Part shown: positions 33,009-41,194 of the stretch, one piece after another
Position numbering within the stretch: the first letter of the stretch is position 1
How the letters are laid out: every line of letters starts with the position of its first letter
Assembly (NCBI GenBank): GCA_934467415.1
Contig: CAKSLQ010000006.1
Coordinates: 62,001 to 126,000 of the forward strand
DNA from: an uncultured Eubacteriales bacterium
Lineage (GTDB): Bacteria; Bacillota; Clostridia; Oscillospirales; CAG-272
DNA: 64,000 nucleotides
Direction: 5' to 3'
The notes under the pieces: generated by a model
The model's database searches: none
Told to the model about the DNA's origin: nothing
The model's input: the letters and a program-made list of their open reading frames with translations, nothing else
Program-made: the position numbers and the translations under genes

Positions 33009-33746
33009 TTACGACGACAGCTCGCGGCGCAGAAACTCGATCAGCTTCTTTTCCTCGCGGGAGACCTTCACCTGCGACAGTCCGAGAATCTCCGCCGTGG
33101 ACTGCTGGGACAGATCCTTGAAATAGCGGAGCAGCACGATGCGCCGCCACAGCTCGGGCAGCTTGCCGAGCGCCTCGCCGAGCGTGATCTTTTCGAGCAT
33201 TTTCTCATTTTCGTCTTCCTTGCACAGGGTGTTTTCCAGCGTGAAGCCTTCGCCGTCGCCGCCGAGCGGCTCGGAGAGCGACATGGCGGGGGAAACGGCC
33301 GAAAGTGCCGCCGCGGCTTCCTCGGCCGAGACGCCGCAGGCGGCCGCAATCTCGCCGATGCGCGGCGACGTGCCGTTTTTCGCGAGATATTCCTCCTTGG
33401 CGCGCATCAGCATCGCGCCGAGCTTCTTTTGCGGGCGGCAGACCTTGATGAGTCCGTCGTCCCGCAAAAAGCGCCGGATCTCGCCGAAGATCAGCGGCAC
33501 GGCGTAGGTGGAGAACGCACAGCCGCGCGCCGCGTCAAAGCTGCGGATCGCCTTGAGCATACCGATGCTGCCGATCTGCACGAGGTCTTCAAACTCCGTG
33601 CCGCGGCCGCAGAATTTGACGGCGATGCTCTGCACCAGCCCTGCGTTCCGACGGAGCAGCGCCTCCGTGGCGGCCTCGTCGCCTGTCTGCGAGCGCTCGA
33701 TCAGCAAAAGGTTTTCCGCGTATTTTGCATCCGCTTCGATAGCCAT
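33009..33746 (-). CDS. sigF: Forespore sigma factor SigF
   Basis: 245 residues, the usual size of sigma-F. Region 2: NAGLVQSIAVKFCGRGTEFE, DLVQIGSIGMLKAIRSFDAA, FSTYAVPLIFGEIRRFLRDD (core binding and -10 recognition). Region 3: RIGEIAAACGVSAEEAAAAL. Region 4: LPELWRRIVLLRYFKDLSQQ, STAEILGLSQVKVSREEKK (-35 recognition). It is the last gene of the three-gene spoIIA operon, beginning directly after the spoIIAB stop. It directs early forespore transcription once released from SpoIIAB. Presence of the full operon indicates that the host lineage sporulates. Confidence 0.96.
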   Translation of the reverse strand: MAIEADAKYAENLLLIERSQTGDEAATEALLRRNAGLVQSIAVKFCGRGTEFEDLVQIGSIGMLKAIRSFDAARGCAFSTYAVPLIFGEIRRFLRDDGLIKVCRPQKKLGAMLMRAKEEYLAKNGTSPRIGEIAAACGVSAEEAAAALSAVSPAMSLSEPLGGDGEGFTLENTLCKEDENEKMLEKITLGEALGKLPELWRRIVLLRYFKDLSQQSTAEILGLSQVKVSREEKKLIEFLRRELSS

Positions 33747-34190
33747 TCAGATTTCCACGGGCGAGAGCACCTTTGTCAGCGTGACCTTGGTGTATTTGCC
33801 GACGACCGAGCGAAGCACGAGCTTGTCCATGAAGCTCTCCATCACGGCAAAGCCCATGCCGCTCCGCTCTCCGCTGCCGTCGGTGGTGTAGAGCGGCGTT
33901 TTCGCCAGCTCCACGTCCTCGATGCCGCAGCCCTTGTCCTTTATCTCGATTTTGATTTTCCGCGTGTCATAGATCCTGACCGCTATGTAGATGTCGCCGG
34001 GGCGGCTTCTGTAGGCGTGGACGATGCAGTTGGTCACCGCCTCGGAGACGGCGCATTTGATGTCGGCCAGCTCCTCGATGGTGGGGTTGAGCTGCGCACA
34101 GAAGGCGGACACCATCGCGCGCGCCGCGCCCTCGTTGACCGAGAGGGCGGGGAAGACGAGATTCAGTCGGTTGACGCAGATGTTACGCAT
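33747..34190 (-). CDS. spoIIAB: Anti-sigma-F factor and serine kinase SpoIIAB
   Basis: 147 residues from the ATG at 34190 (GGAGG 8 nt upstream), matching the ~146-residue family size; the longer open frame upstream overlaps spoIIAA and is not translated. GHKL ATPase fold: N box DIKCAVSEAVTNCIVHAY, G1 DKGCGIEDVE, G2 ERSGMGFAVMESFMD. It holds sigma-F inactive and phosphorylates SpoIIAA. It overlaps spoIIAA by 8 bp and abuts sigF, consistent with fixed stoichiometry. Confidence 0.96.
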   Translation of the reverse strand: MRNICVNRLNLVFPALSVNEGAARAMVSAFCAQLNPTIEELADIKCAVSEAVTNCIVHAYRSRPGDIYIAVRIYDTRKIKIEIKDKGCGIEDVELAKTPLYTTDGSGERSGMGFAVMESFMDKLVLRSVVGKYTKVTLTKVLSPVEI

Positions 34191-34533
34191 GTTCTTTTCC
34201 TCCGCTTTGTGTCGTTTCAATCGGGATGATGCGGGAGAGCCCCGCAAGCTCAATGATGCGCGCGACCCGCCGCGACGGATCGGCCAGCGCAAAGGCGGCG
34301 CCCAGCTTGTCCGCGAAGGCGCGCCGCCCCATGATGATGCCGAGCCCCGAGCTGTCCATGAAATCGACGGCGGAGAGGTCGAGGACGACCTTTTTCGGCT
34401 GCTCGGCGAGAATGGCGTCGTCTATGGCGTCGCGCAGATCCTTTGCGCCGTGGTGATCCACTTCGCCGAGGATCTTTGCGCGCAGCACGCCGCCCTCCGT
34501 CGTGCAGACAACGCTTGTTTGCTTGCCTATCAT
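34183..34533 (-). CDS. spoIIAA: Anti-anti-sigma factor SpoIIAA
   Basis: 116 residues; AAAGGA 8 nt before the ATG. Single STAS domain: VLRAKILGEVDHHGAKDLRD, KKVVLDLSAVDFMDSSGLGI. The phosphorylatable serine lies in the DSSGLG motif (S61/S62). Unphosphorylated SpoIIAA displaces sigma-F from SpoIIAB. First gene of the operon. A TATAGT box is present upstream near 34571-34576 on the minus strand, but I could not define its -35, and a sigma-H promoter could not be confirmed. Confidence 0.96.
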   Translation of the reverse strand: MIGKQTSVVCTTEGGVLRAKILGEVDHHGAKDLRDAIDDAILAEQPKKVVLDLSAVDFMDSSGLGIIMGRRAFADKLGAAFALADPSRRVARIIELAGLSRIIPIETTQSGGKEHA

Positions 34534-34625
34534 GCTTTTCTTCCTTTCTTTTGCTGTTTTCTGCTCTTACTATAGCGCGCCGTGCCGTCGAAACTTGTAA
34601 AAGTCGCGGGAATGCGCATTTTCTG

Positions 34626-34654
34626 TTGAAATTTTTTTCTGTTTATGCTAAAAT
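34626..34654 (+). promoter_or_regulatory. Promoter of the CapA-like gene
   Basis: TTGAAA, 17-bp spacer, extended -10 TGCTAAAAT (box 34649-34654), 45 bp before the ATG. Confidence 0.75.
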
Positions 34655-34698
34655 AGCCGCAGACGAATTTCTGCGACCGTAATAGAAAAGGAATGCAT

Positions 34699-35934
34699 AT
34701 GAAAAAACTTTTACCGCTGCTTCTGCTTCTGTGCCTGCTGCTTTCCGCCTGCGGCGAAACCCTGCCGTCGGTCACGACCGACGCTTCCTCCGCGGCGAGG
34801 ACCGAGGACACGCTCGCGCCGCTCACCATCGACACCGAGCCGGTTCCGACCCCCACCGAGACGCGCATTCATGTTGCCGCCGTCGGGGACAACATCGGCC
34901 ATGACTCGGTGGACGCCACCGCCGCGGCGCTGGCGACCGGAGGCAAAAAATACGACTTCACCGAGATTTATGCCGGCATCGCCGGGCGCGCCGGGGCGGC
35001 GGACATCGCGTTTGTCAATCAGGAGGCGCCGGTCGGCGGTGAGGAGCTGGGCATCTCGGGCTATCCCAACTTCAATGCGCCGCATGAGGCGGTCGAGGGG
35101 TTGATGGGTGCGGGCTTTGACGTGTTCAACATCGCCAACAACCACATGCTCGATAAGGGCGCAAAGGGATATATCAACACGATCGCGTATTTCAACACGC
35201 TGCCCGTCACGATGATTGGCGGGTATACGAAAAGCGACTATGACAGCATCCGCACGCTGGAATGCAAAGGCGTGAAGATCGCGTTCCTGTCCTACACGAC
35301 CTTTGTCAATTCCGGACATGCGGGGGACCTTCCCGCATCGAGCGAATATATCATCCCCTACGCCAAAGAAGCGGACATCCGCAGGCAGGTCGCCCTTGCC
35401 CGGGAAAGTGCCGATGTTGTGATCGCCTCTTTCCACTGGGGGACGGAGGATGCCTTTAAGGCAACCGCGGAGCAGATCAAATACGCCAAGCTCTGTGCCG
35501 ATCTCGGCGTGGATGTCGTGCTCGGTCACCATTCGCACGTCGTCGGCGACGTGGAATACCTGACGGGCGAGAGCGGGAACAAGACGCTCGTCGCCTATTC
35601 GCTCGGCAACTTCTGCGGCACGATGCTGAACATCCGCAACAATGTCGGGCTGATGCTCGAATTTGACATCGTCAAGGATGCGGACGGCATCATCACCGTG
35701 GAAAATGCCGTCGTCGAGCCGACGGTCAGCCATTACAAGACCGACACCTCGAAGACCGACCGGCAGAACCTTGCCGTGCGCTACGATTCGCGCGTATATC
35801 TTCTGCGCGACTACACAGAGGCGCTTGCAAACGAGCACGGCGCGCACAACTGGGACAAGTTCACCTTCGCCGATATGAAGAAGCTCGTCACCGACCATGT
35901 AAACGCCGAATTTCTTCCGGACTTTCTGAAATAA
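34699..35934 (+). CDS. CapA-family (poly-gamma-glutamate capsule-type) lipoprotein
   Basis: 411 residues from the second of two close ATGs (34699), which is correctly spaced from AAAGGA. Lipobox LLSAC (Cys ~18) followed by a Ser/Thr/Pro linker. The PGA_cap metallophosphatase-like domain spans ~55-330: VAAVGDNIGHDS, FVNQEAPVG, DVFNIANNHMLDKGAKGYIN, VVIASFHWGTEDAF, VVLGHHSHVVGDVEYL, VAYSLGNFCGTML. These are the conserved Asp/Asn/His motifs of the calcineurin-like fold. CapA proteins act on the outer membrane face in poly-gamma-glutamate export or cell-envelope metabolism, but no capB or capC gene is nearby. Solitary Clostridia homologues have no proven role. Confidence 0.92.
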   Translation: MKKLLPLLLLLCLLLSACGETLPSVTTDASSAARTEDTLAPLTIDTEPVPTPTETRIHVAAVGDNIGHDSVDATAAALATGGKKYDFTEIYAGIAGRAGAADIAFVNQEAPVGGEELGISGYPNFNAPHEAVEGLMGAGFDVFNIANNHMLDKGAKGYINTIAYFNTLPVTMIGGYTKSDYDSIRTLECKGVKIAFLSYTTFVNSGHAGDLPASSEYIIPYAKEADIRRQVALARESADVVIASFHWGTEDAFKATAEQIKYAKLCADLGVDVVLGHHSHVVGDVEYLTGESGNKTLVAYSLGNFCGTMLNIRNNVGLMLEFDIVKDADGIITVENAVVEPTVSHYKTDTSKTDRQNLAVRYDSRVYLLRDYTEALANEHGAHNWDKFTFADMKKLVTDHVNAEFLPDFLK

Positions 35935-35979
35935 AAAACGGCTGCATCCGATGCAATTTGCATCGGATGCAGCCGTTTT
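35935..35979. terminator. Bidirectional terminator hairpin
   Basis: About 20-bp perfect stem (AAAACGGCTGCATCCGATGC) with a short loop between the convergent CapA-like and DUF6472-like genes. T-tracts lie on both sides. A small CTTCCCC-N3-GGGGAAG palindrome follows at 35995-36011. Confidence 0.85.
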
Positions 35980-36028
35980 GATTGTTTTCGCGGGCTTCCC
36001 CCTCGGGGAAGGCTTGATTTCGCCCGGA

Positions 36029-36217
36029 TCAGTTCTGCTTTTGTACGCTCTTGTACTCGTTGTAAAAACGGAAATAGGGGCAGCTCCTTGCGCCGTCGCG
36101 GCAGCGCCGGGCAAGCTCGTCCTCGTCGAGAGACTGCGTGCAGATGTAGTCGTCGTAGTCCTCGTCAAAGTCAAAAAAGACGCAATCCTCGCATTGTGCG
36201 GTGATTCTGTTTGCCAT
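36029..36217 (-). CDS. DUF6472-like small cysteine-rich protein
   Basis: 62 residues from the ATG at 36217 (GGAGGG 6 nt upstream). MANRITAQCEDCVFFDFDED, YDDYICTQSLDEDEL, SCPYFRFYNEYKSVQKQN: the spaced CxxC...C...C pattern and acidic centre suggest a small zinc-binding fold. It resembles the DUF6472 family of Clostridia as I remember it. Function unknown. It has its own promoter. Confidence 0.85.
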   Translation of the reverse strand: MANRITAQCEDCVFFDFDEDYDDYICTQSLDEDELARRCRDGARSCPYFRFYNEYKSVQKQN

Positions 36218-36240
36218 GCATATCCCTCCTCTCCGTCTCC

Positions 36241-36269
36241 ATTCTATCACAAAGCGGCTGTGCGGTCAA
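36241..36269 (-). promoter_or_regulatory. Promoter of the DUF6472-like gene
   Basis: TTGACC (36269-36264), 17-bp spacer, TAGAAT (36246-36241) on the minus strand. Confidence 0.8.
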
Positions 36270-36315
36270 GTCCTTGCCGTTTGCGGGCGCTTTCTTGCCG
36301 CTTGACGAATGCTGC

Positions 36316-36344
36316 TTGACCCGCAGCTGCCGTTATGGTATACT
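36316..36344 (+). promoter_or_regulatory. Promoter of the RluA-family gene
   Basis: TTGACC, 17-bp spacer, TATACT (36339-36344), 26 bp before the ATG, which has GGAGG 5 nt upstream. Confidence 0.85.
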
Positions 36345-36369
36345 GTAACCCGAAAAAACGGAGGTTGTT

Positions 36370-37086
36370 ATGCAGGAGCTTTTGTATTTTGACCGCGATC
36401 TCGCCGTGCTTGTCAAGCCGGTCGGATTGATCAGCGAGGATGGGGCTGCGGGCGAGAGCGTGATCCCGGCCGCCGCGGCGGCGCTTGCTGCTGCGGGCGA
36501 GAGCGTGATCCCGGCCGCCGCGGCGGCGCTTGCTGCTGCGGGCGAGCACGAGACCGCGCTGTATCCCATCCATCGCCTCGACCGCGGCGTCGGCGGCGTG
36601 ATGGTCTATGCGCGCACAAAACAGGCGTCGGCGAGCCTGTCCGCCGCCGTGCGGGACGGCCGCCTCGTGAAGGTATATCTTGCGCTCATCCACGGCGCAC
36701 CTGCCGCGCCATGCGGCACATACCGCGACCTTTTGTACAAGGACGCGCGAAAAAACAAAACCTACGTCGTTTCGAGAATGCGAAAGGGCGTGCGCGAGGC
36801 CGTGCTCGACTACGAAACGCTTGCGGCGGTCGGCGATCGCACCCTTGTGCGGGTGCGGCTGCACACCGGACGCTCGCACCAGATCCGCGTGCAGTTCGCC
36901 TCGCGAAAGATGCCGCTGGTCGGCGACGGAAAATACGGCGCGCAGGATCACGAAAAGACGCTTGGCCTGTTTTCGCACCGGCTGACCTTCCCGCATCCGC
37001 AAAGCGGCCGCACGATGACTTTTTCCGCGCTGCCGAAAGAGGCGCTCTTTGCCGATGCGCTCTCGGCGGCGGGCCCGGCCTTGTGA
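36370..37086 (+). CDS. RluA-family RNA pseudouridine synthase with tandem 15-residue insertion
   Basis: 238 residues. MQELLYFDRDLAVLVKPVGL leads into the catalytic motif ALYPIHRLDRGVGGVMVYAR with the nucleophilic Asp, then KVYLALIHG, RVRLHTGRSHQIRVQFAS and PLVGDGKYG. All RluA hallmarks are present. It isomerises uridines in rRNA or tRNA; the site cannot be inferred. An Ala-rich segment GESVIPAAAAALAAA is present twice in direct tandem (45 bp each, identical) just before the catalytic loop, where relatives have a short loop. The enzyme should tolerate this helix-like extension, but it is unusual. Confidence 0.92.
   Translation: MQELLYFDRDLAVLVKPVGLISEDGAAGESVIPAAAAALAAAGESVIPAAAAALAAAGEHETALYPIHRLDRGVGGVMVYARTKQASASLSAAVRDGRLVKVYLALIHGAPAAPCGTYRDLLYKDARKNKTYVVSRMRKGVREAVLDYETLAAVGDRTLVRVRLHTGRSHQIRVQFASRKMPLVGDGKYGAQDHEKTLGLFSHRLTFPHPQSGRTMTFSALPKEALFADALSAAGPAL
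36451..36540 (+). repeat. Perfect 45-bp tandem duplication inside the RluA-family gene
   Basis: Bases 36451-36495 and 36496-36540 are identical as read by eye, and the first bases of a third unit follow at 36541 (GGCGAG). The unit is in frame, adding 15 residues per copy. Confidence 0.95.
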
Positions 37087-37180
37087 GAATTTCGCCAGTT
37101 TTTCCGCGCACGTCACAAGGCGGTCACATTTTCGGTGTATAATGACATTGTTCAAAATTGAAATATCGGAGGATACACGG

Positions 37181-39196
37181 TTGGACAGCGAGAAGCAGGG
37201 CGCCGATCTCGGCGCAAAAAAGAAAAATATGAAGAAAAAGAAGATTTGGAAGAAGATCATTACGGTGCTGGTCGTCGTGCTGCTGATCGGCGGCGCGGTT
37301 TACGCCTGTATGCCGAAGGGCGCGGCAGGCATGGGCACATCGGTGTATAAAAACGACGTGTACACGGCGGCGCGCGGCGATGTCTATGACACCATCAGCG
37401 CGACCGGCCTGATCGAGAGCAGCGAGGACACCACGGCAAAGGTGCATTCCACGCTGACCTACAAGATCGGCACGGTCAACGTCGCGCTCGGCGACAAGGT
37501 GAATGCGGGCGATGTGCTCTGCGTGTACGACACCGAGACGCTCGAGCGGCAGATCCGCGAGCGCGAGCTTTCGATGACCACGTCGGAGCGCTCGGCGGCG
37601 CTGAACCTTGCTAACGCCAAGCTGACCTACGAGAGCTGCCTCGCCGGGATGAACGCGGGGACAAACGCCTCGCTCGTCAGCGCCGAGAGCAGCTACGCGT
37701 CCGCGGCGGAGGCGCTGGAGCGCGCACAGGACGACTACGACAAGTACGCCGCAAAGCTGGCGGATTCGGCGGTCATCACGCTGAATCAGGCCAAGCGGAA
37801 TCTGGACGAGGCGCAGAAGAACTACGATGACCTGAAGGCGGACATCGAAAACAAGACGCACACGCAGATCCGCAATGCGCAGCGTACACTGGACAACGCA
37901 AAAAAGACCTACGAGGACTACAAGTCGGACTACGAGAACGACAAGACCTCTGCGCTCTATTCCGCCGATCAGGCTTATGAAAACGCGCGCAAGGCGTGGG
38001 AGGCTGCCAAGGACGCTCTGCGCGACCTGCGCAACCGGTGGAACGAGACCGACGACGAGGTCGAGCAGGCCAAGCTTGCCGCGCAGATCGCGGTGCAGGA
38101 GGCCAATGCGGATACCCTGTACGCCAACTACAGAGCGGCGGAGGACGCCTATGACCTCGCCGCCACCGAGGGCAACCGTATGCTGGATACATACAAGCAG
38201 CAGTACGACAACGCCGCCGATGCCTATGCCGATGTGATCGACTCGCTGAACAAGACGCTGGACTCCTACGAGACGGCGCTGGCCAACGCGAAGGACAGCT
38301 ACCGGAACGCGCTGGACGGCACGGACGATACGCTGAAGAACTACGAGACCGCGCTGACGAATGCCAAGCGGCAGGCGCACGACGCCGGGATCAATCTGGA
38401 AAACACGAAGATCGCGGCGGACAACCAGCTGGAGGGCTACCGCATCGCCTACGAAAATGCGAAGAACGCGGCCAACACCGCGCTGTCCGACTATCAGCTG
38501 GCCAACCTCTACGAGGATCTCGGCAAGGCGACCGTCACCGCGCCCATCGCGGGTACGGTCACCATGGTGAACGCCACCGAGGGCGAGACGGCAAGCGGCG
38601 TGCTCTTCGTCATCGAGGATACCGACACGCTGGTCGTCACGGCGTCGGTCAAGGCGTATGACCTCGAACGCGTCCATGAGGGTATGCGCGTGACCATCGA
38701 GAGCGACACCACGGGCGACGCCGTATATGAAGGTGTGCTGGAATCGGTCGCTCCCACCGCAAAGAAGGATGCGACCGGCTCGATCGTCTCGACCAACGAC
38801 GCGGAATTTGAGACGGTCATCCGCGTCAAGGATACGGATACCGGCCTGAAGATCGGCGTCAGCGCGCGCATCGCGTATGTCGCCGAGGAGGCCGAGGACG
38901 CGCTCTGCATTCCCGAGAGTGCCGTACTCACCGAGGACGGCGAGAGCTATGTGCTGCGCCTTGTCGACAAGGCCGGGGACGGCACGTTCACGCTGGAGCG
39001 CGTACCGGTCACGGTCGGTGTCAGCGACGGCGTCATCGTGTCGGTGAGCGGCATTGCGGAGGGAGACGAGATCGCGGACAATGCGGAGCAGTATCTCGCC
39101 ATGGTCGGCGCAAGACTGACGCTGTCCGAGAACAGCGCGCTCGTCGGCTCGATGGCGGCGATGATGGCAATGGGCGGTATGCCTGCCGGAAACTGA
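37181..39196 (+). CDS. Efflux adaptor (HlyD/MacA-like) with long coiled coil
   Basis: 671 residues from a TTG at 37181, 8 nt after GGAGG; the open frame before it has no equivalent site. Membrane anchor ~25-43 (IITVLVVVLLIGGAVYA). A barrel/lipoyl half follows (GLIESSEDTTAKVHSTLTYK, GDKVNAGDVLCVYDTETLER). Then comes a very long helical hairpin (~122-440) with repeated YxxAxxAYxxV-like heptads (NAADAYADVIDSLNKTLDSY). The returning lipoyl/beta-barrel follows (ATVTAPIAGTVTMVNATEGE, AYDLERVHEGMRVTIESD). It couples the MacB-like transporter encoded next, spanning the thick wall. Typical MacA is about 370 residues; the extra length is coiled coil. A TATAAT at 37138-37143 may be its -10. Confidence 0.88.
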   Translation: MDSEKQGADLGAKKKNMKKKKIWKKIITVLVVVLLIGGAVYACMPKGAAGMGTSVYKNDVYTAARGDVYDTISATGLIESSEDTTAKVHSTLTYKIGTVNVALGDKVNAGDVLCVYDTETLERQIRERELSMTTSERSAALNLANAKLTYESCLAGMNAGTNASLVSAESSYASAAEALERAQDDYDKYAAKLADSAVITLNQAKRNLDEAQKNYDDLKADIENKTHTQIRNAQRTLDNAKKTYEDYKSDYENDKTSALYSADQAYENARKAWEAAKDALRDLRNRWNETDDEVEQAKLAAQIAVQEANADTLYANYRAAEDAYDLAATEGNRMLDTYKQQYDNAADAYADVIDSLNKTLDSYETALANAKDSYRNALDGTDDTLKNYETALTNAKRQAHDAGINLENTKIAADNQLEGYRIAYENAKNAANTALSDYQLANLYEDLGKATVTAPIAGTVTMVNATEGETASGVLFVIEDTDTLVVTASVKAYDLERVHEGMRVTIESDTTGDAVYEGVLESVAPTAKKDATGSIVSTNDAEFETVIRVKDTDTGLKIGVSARIAYVAEEAEDALCIPESAVLTEDGESYVLRLVDKAGDGTFTLERVPVTVGVSDGVIVSVSGIAEGDEIADNAEQYLAMVGARLTLSENSALVGSMAAMMAMGGMPAGN

Positions 39197-39204
39197 GGCG
39201 CGGC

Positions 39205-39909
39205 ATGAGCGAAAACAGACAAAATGTCATCGAGATGCACGGCATCCGCAAGAGCTTCTATGTCGGCGAGCCGAATGAGCTGGAGATCCTGCACGGCGTC
39301 GATCTGACCGTCCGCAAGGGCGAATTCGTGTCGATCGTCGGCGCGTCCGGCAGCGGCAAGTCCACGCTGATGAACATCATCGGCGTGCTGGACCGCGCCA
39401 CGGCGGGCAGCTATCTGCTTGACGGTGAGCCGGTGGAGGACGCGGACGATGACGAGCTTTCCGCCATCCGCAACCGCAAGATCGGCTTCGTTTTTCAGAC
39501 CTTCAATCTGATCCCCCGCACCAATGCGCAGCTCAACGTGGAGCTGCCGATGATGTATGCGGGGATGTCCAAGCGGGAGCGCAGCGCCCGCGCACGGGAA
39601 CTGCTTGACCTTGTCGAGATGGGCGACCGCGCGCGGCATCTGCCGAACGAGCTGTCCGGCGGGCAGAAGCAGCGCGTGTCGATCGCGCGCGCCATGGCGA
39701 ACGATCCGGCCATCCTGCTGGCCGATGAGCCGACGGGCGCACTGGACTCCAAGACGGGCAGACTCGTGATGAACATTTTTCACAGGCTGCACAAGGAGCA
39801 GGGCAAGACGATTGTGCTCATCACGCACAACAACGAGCTTGCCGCAGAGACCGACCGCATCTTTACGATGCGTGACGGCGTGCTCACGGGCGGGGAGGTG
39901 CGCGTATGA
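39205..39909 (+). CDS. ABC exporter ATP-binding protein (MacB/LolD-type)
   Basis: 234 residues; GAGG 6 nt before the ATG. Walker A GASGSGKST (~46-54), Q-loop VFQTFNLIP, signature LSGGQKQRVSIARAM, Walker B ILLADEPTGALD, switch His in ITHNN. The 3D type of family (lipoprotein, peptide or antibiotic exporters) is clear from the sequence SIRNRKIGFVFQ-like (AIRNRKIGFVFQ). It overlaps the permease gene by 4 bp and follows the adaptor by 8 bp, forming a complete three-gene exporter. Confidence 0.95.
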   Translation: MSENRQNVIEMHGIRKSFYVGEPNELEILHGVDLTVRKGEFVSIVGASGSGKSTLMNIIGVLDRATAGSYLLDGEPVEDADDDELSAIRNRKIGFVFQTFNLIPRTNAQLNVELPMMYAGMSKRERSARARELLDLVEMGDRARHLPNELSGGQKQRVSIARAMANDPAILLADEPTGALDSKTGRLVMNIFHRLHKEQGKTIVLITHNNELAAETDRIFTMRDGVLTGGEVRV

Positions 39910-41162
39910 ACCTCGGCGAAAACATCCGCCTTGCGTGGGAGGGGCTTCGCGCGGGCAAAATGCGCGCGTTTCTCACCATGCTCGGCATCATCATCGGCAT
40001 TGGCTCGGTCATCGGCATTCTCACGGTGGGCAGCGGACTGACCGACTCGATCAACAGCGAGATGAGTACGCTCGGCGCCAACAACATCATCGTGATGCTG
40101 CAATCCAAGTCCAATCAGCAGAGCGGCCTCGTGCGCGGCTATGCGGACAAGGATCTGATGACCGACGATATGATCGAGGCGCTCCGCGCCCGCTATCCGG
40201 ACGCCATCCGGTATGTCAGCCTGACCTCCACGCTGGCAAACGGCACGGCGAAGGACGGCAAAAAGACCGCCAACCTGTCGCTCGACGGCGTCAACACCGA
40301 TTATTTTGACGCAAACGACGTCAAGATGCTGGCGGGCAGCACGATCACCGGGAGCGACATCGACAGCCACAAGATGAAGGCGGTCGTCTCCGACAAGCTG
40401 GTGAACAATCTGTTCGGCGGCGATGTGCAGGCGGCGCTCGGCAAGAAGATGTCGGTCTATACGGACTTCGAGATCTATACCTTCACGATTGTCGGCGTGT
40501 ACAAGTACGAACAGAACATGATGAACATGTCCTTTGCGGCCGCGGAGGACATCACCACCGCGGCGTATATCCCGATCACCGTCGCACAGAAGCTGTCCGG
40601 CGCGGCCGAGGGGTATGCAAGCATCACCATCATGACGACGAGCGCGGTCAGCAGCGCCAATTTCGCCGCCGTTGCAGAGCATTTTCTCAACAGGTATTAT
40701 CAGAACAACGAGAACTATCAGGTCGCGGCGATGAGCATGGAGAGCATCCTCTCCACGGTCGATTCCATGATGGGGACGGTCAACATCGCCATTGCGGCCA
40801 TCGCGGCGATTTCGCTGCTGGTCGGTGGTATCGGCGTGATGAACATCATGCTGGTCTCGGTCACCGAGCGGACGCGCGAGATCGGCACGCGCAAGGCGAT
40901 CGGCGCGACCAACGGCAACATCCGGATGCAGTTTGTCGTCGAGAGCGTCATCATCTGTGCCGTCGGCGGCGTGCTGGGCATTTTGTTCGGCGGCCTGCTT
41001 GGCTATGTCGGGTCAACGCTGATCGGAGCGCCCGCCGTGCCGAAGCTGTCCTACATCCTGCTTGCCGTCGGTTTCAGCATGGCCATCGGCATTTTCTTCG
41101 GGTATTATCCCGCCAACAAAGCGGCCAGGATGGACCCGGTCGAAGCCCTGCGGTATGAATAA
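39906..41162 (+). CDS. MacB-like ABC exporter permease
   Basis: 418 residues; GGGAGG 7 nt before the ATG, which overlaps the ATPase stop. N-terminal helix MRAFLTMLGIIIGIGSVIGI, large extracellular MacB core domain (~50-280: SLTSTLANGTAKDGKKTANL, DVKMLAGSTITGSDIDSHKM), then FtsX-type region with three helices (IAIAAIAAISLLVGGIGVMN, VTERTREIGTRKAIGATNGN, VIICAVGGVLGILFGG). It works by mechanotransmission rather than classic transport. The substrate may be peptides or antimicrobials, but nothing nearby identifies it. Confidence 0.94.
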   Translation: MNLGENIRLAWEGLRAGKMRAFLTMLGIIIGIGSVIGILTVGSGLTDSINSEMSTLGANNIIVMLQSKSNQQSGLVRGYADKDLMTDDMIEALRARYPDAIRYVSLTSTLANGTAKDGKKTANLSLDGVNTDYFDANDVKMLAGSTITGSDIDSHKMKAVVSDKLVNNLFGGDVQAALGKKMSVYTDFEIYTFTIVGVYKYEQNMMNMSFAAAEDITTAAYIPITVAQKLSGAAEGYASITIMTTSAVSSANFAAVAEHFLNRYYQNNENYQVAAMSMESILSTVDSMMGTVNIAIAAIAAISLLVGGIGVMNIMLVSVTERTREIGTRKAIGATNGNIRMQFVVESVIICAVGGVLGILFGGLLGYVGSTLIGAPAVPKLSYILLAVGFSMAIGIFFGYYPANKAARMDPVEALRYE

Positions 41163-41165
41163 AAT

Positions 41166-41194
41166 AAAAGGCCGGTGTGCACCGGCCTTTTTCT
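41166..41194. terminator. Bidirectional terminator between the exporter operon and a membrane gene
   Basis: AAAAGGCCGGTG / CACCGGCCTTTTT hairpin with 2-nt loop, between convergent stops at 41162 and 41194. Confidence 0.9.

Noticed and set aside
34191..34292. Longer spoIIAB start inside spoIIAA
   Set aside because: The GGAGG before 34190 and the usual 146-residue family length fix the shorter start.
35995..36011. Single CTTCCCC/GGGGAAG palindrome as a second terminator
   Set aside because: No T-run and it follows a strong terminator; more likely one half of the palindromic repeat family seen at 32.5 kb.
37115..37143. Full promoter before the efflux adaptor gene
   Set aside because: TATAAT at 37138-37143 is good, but no acceptable -35 lies 16-18 bp upstream, so it is only mentioned with the gene.
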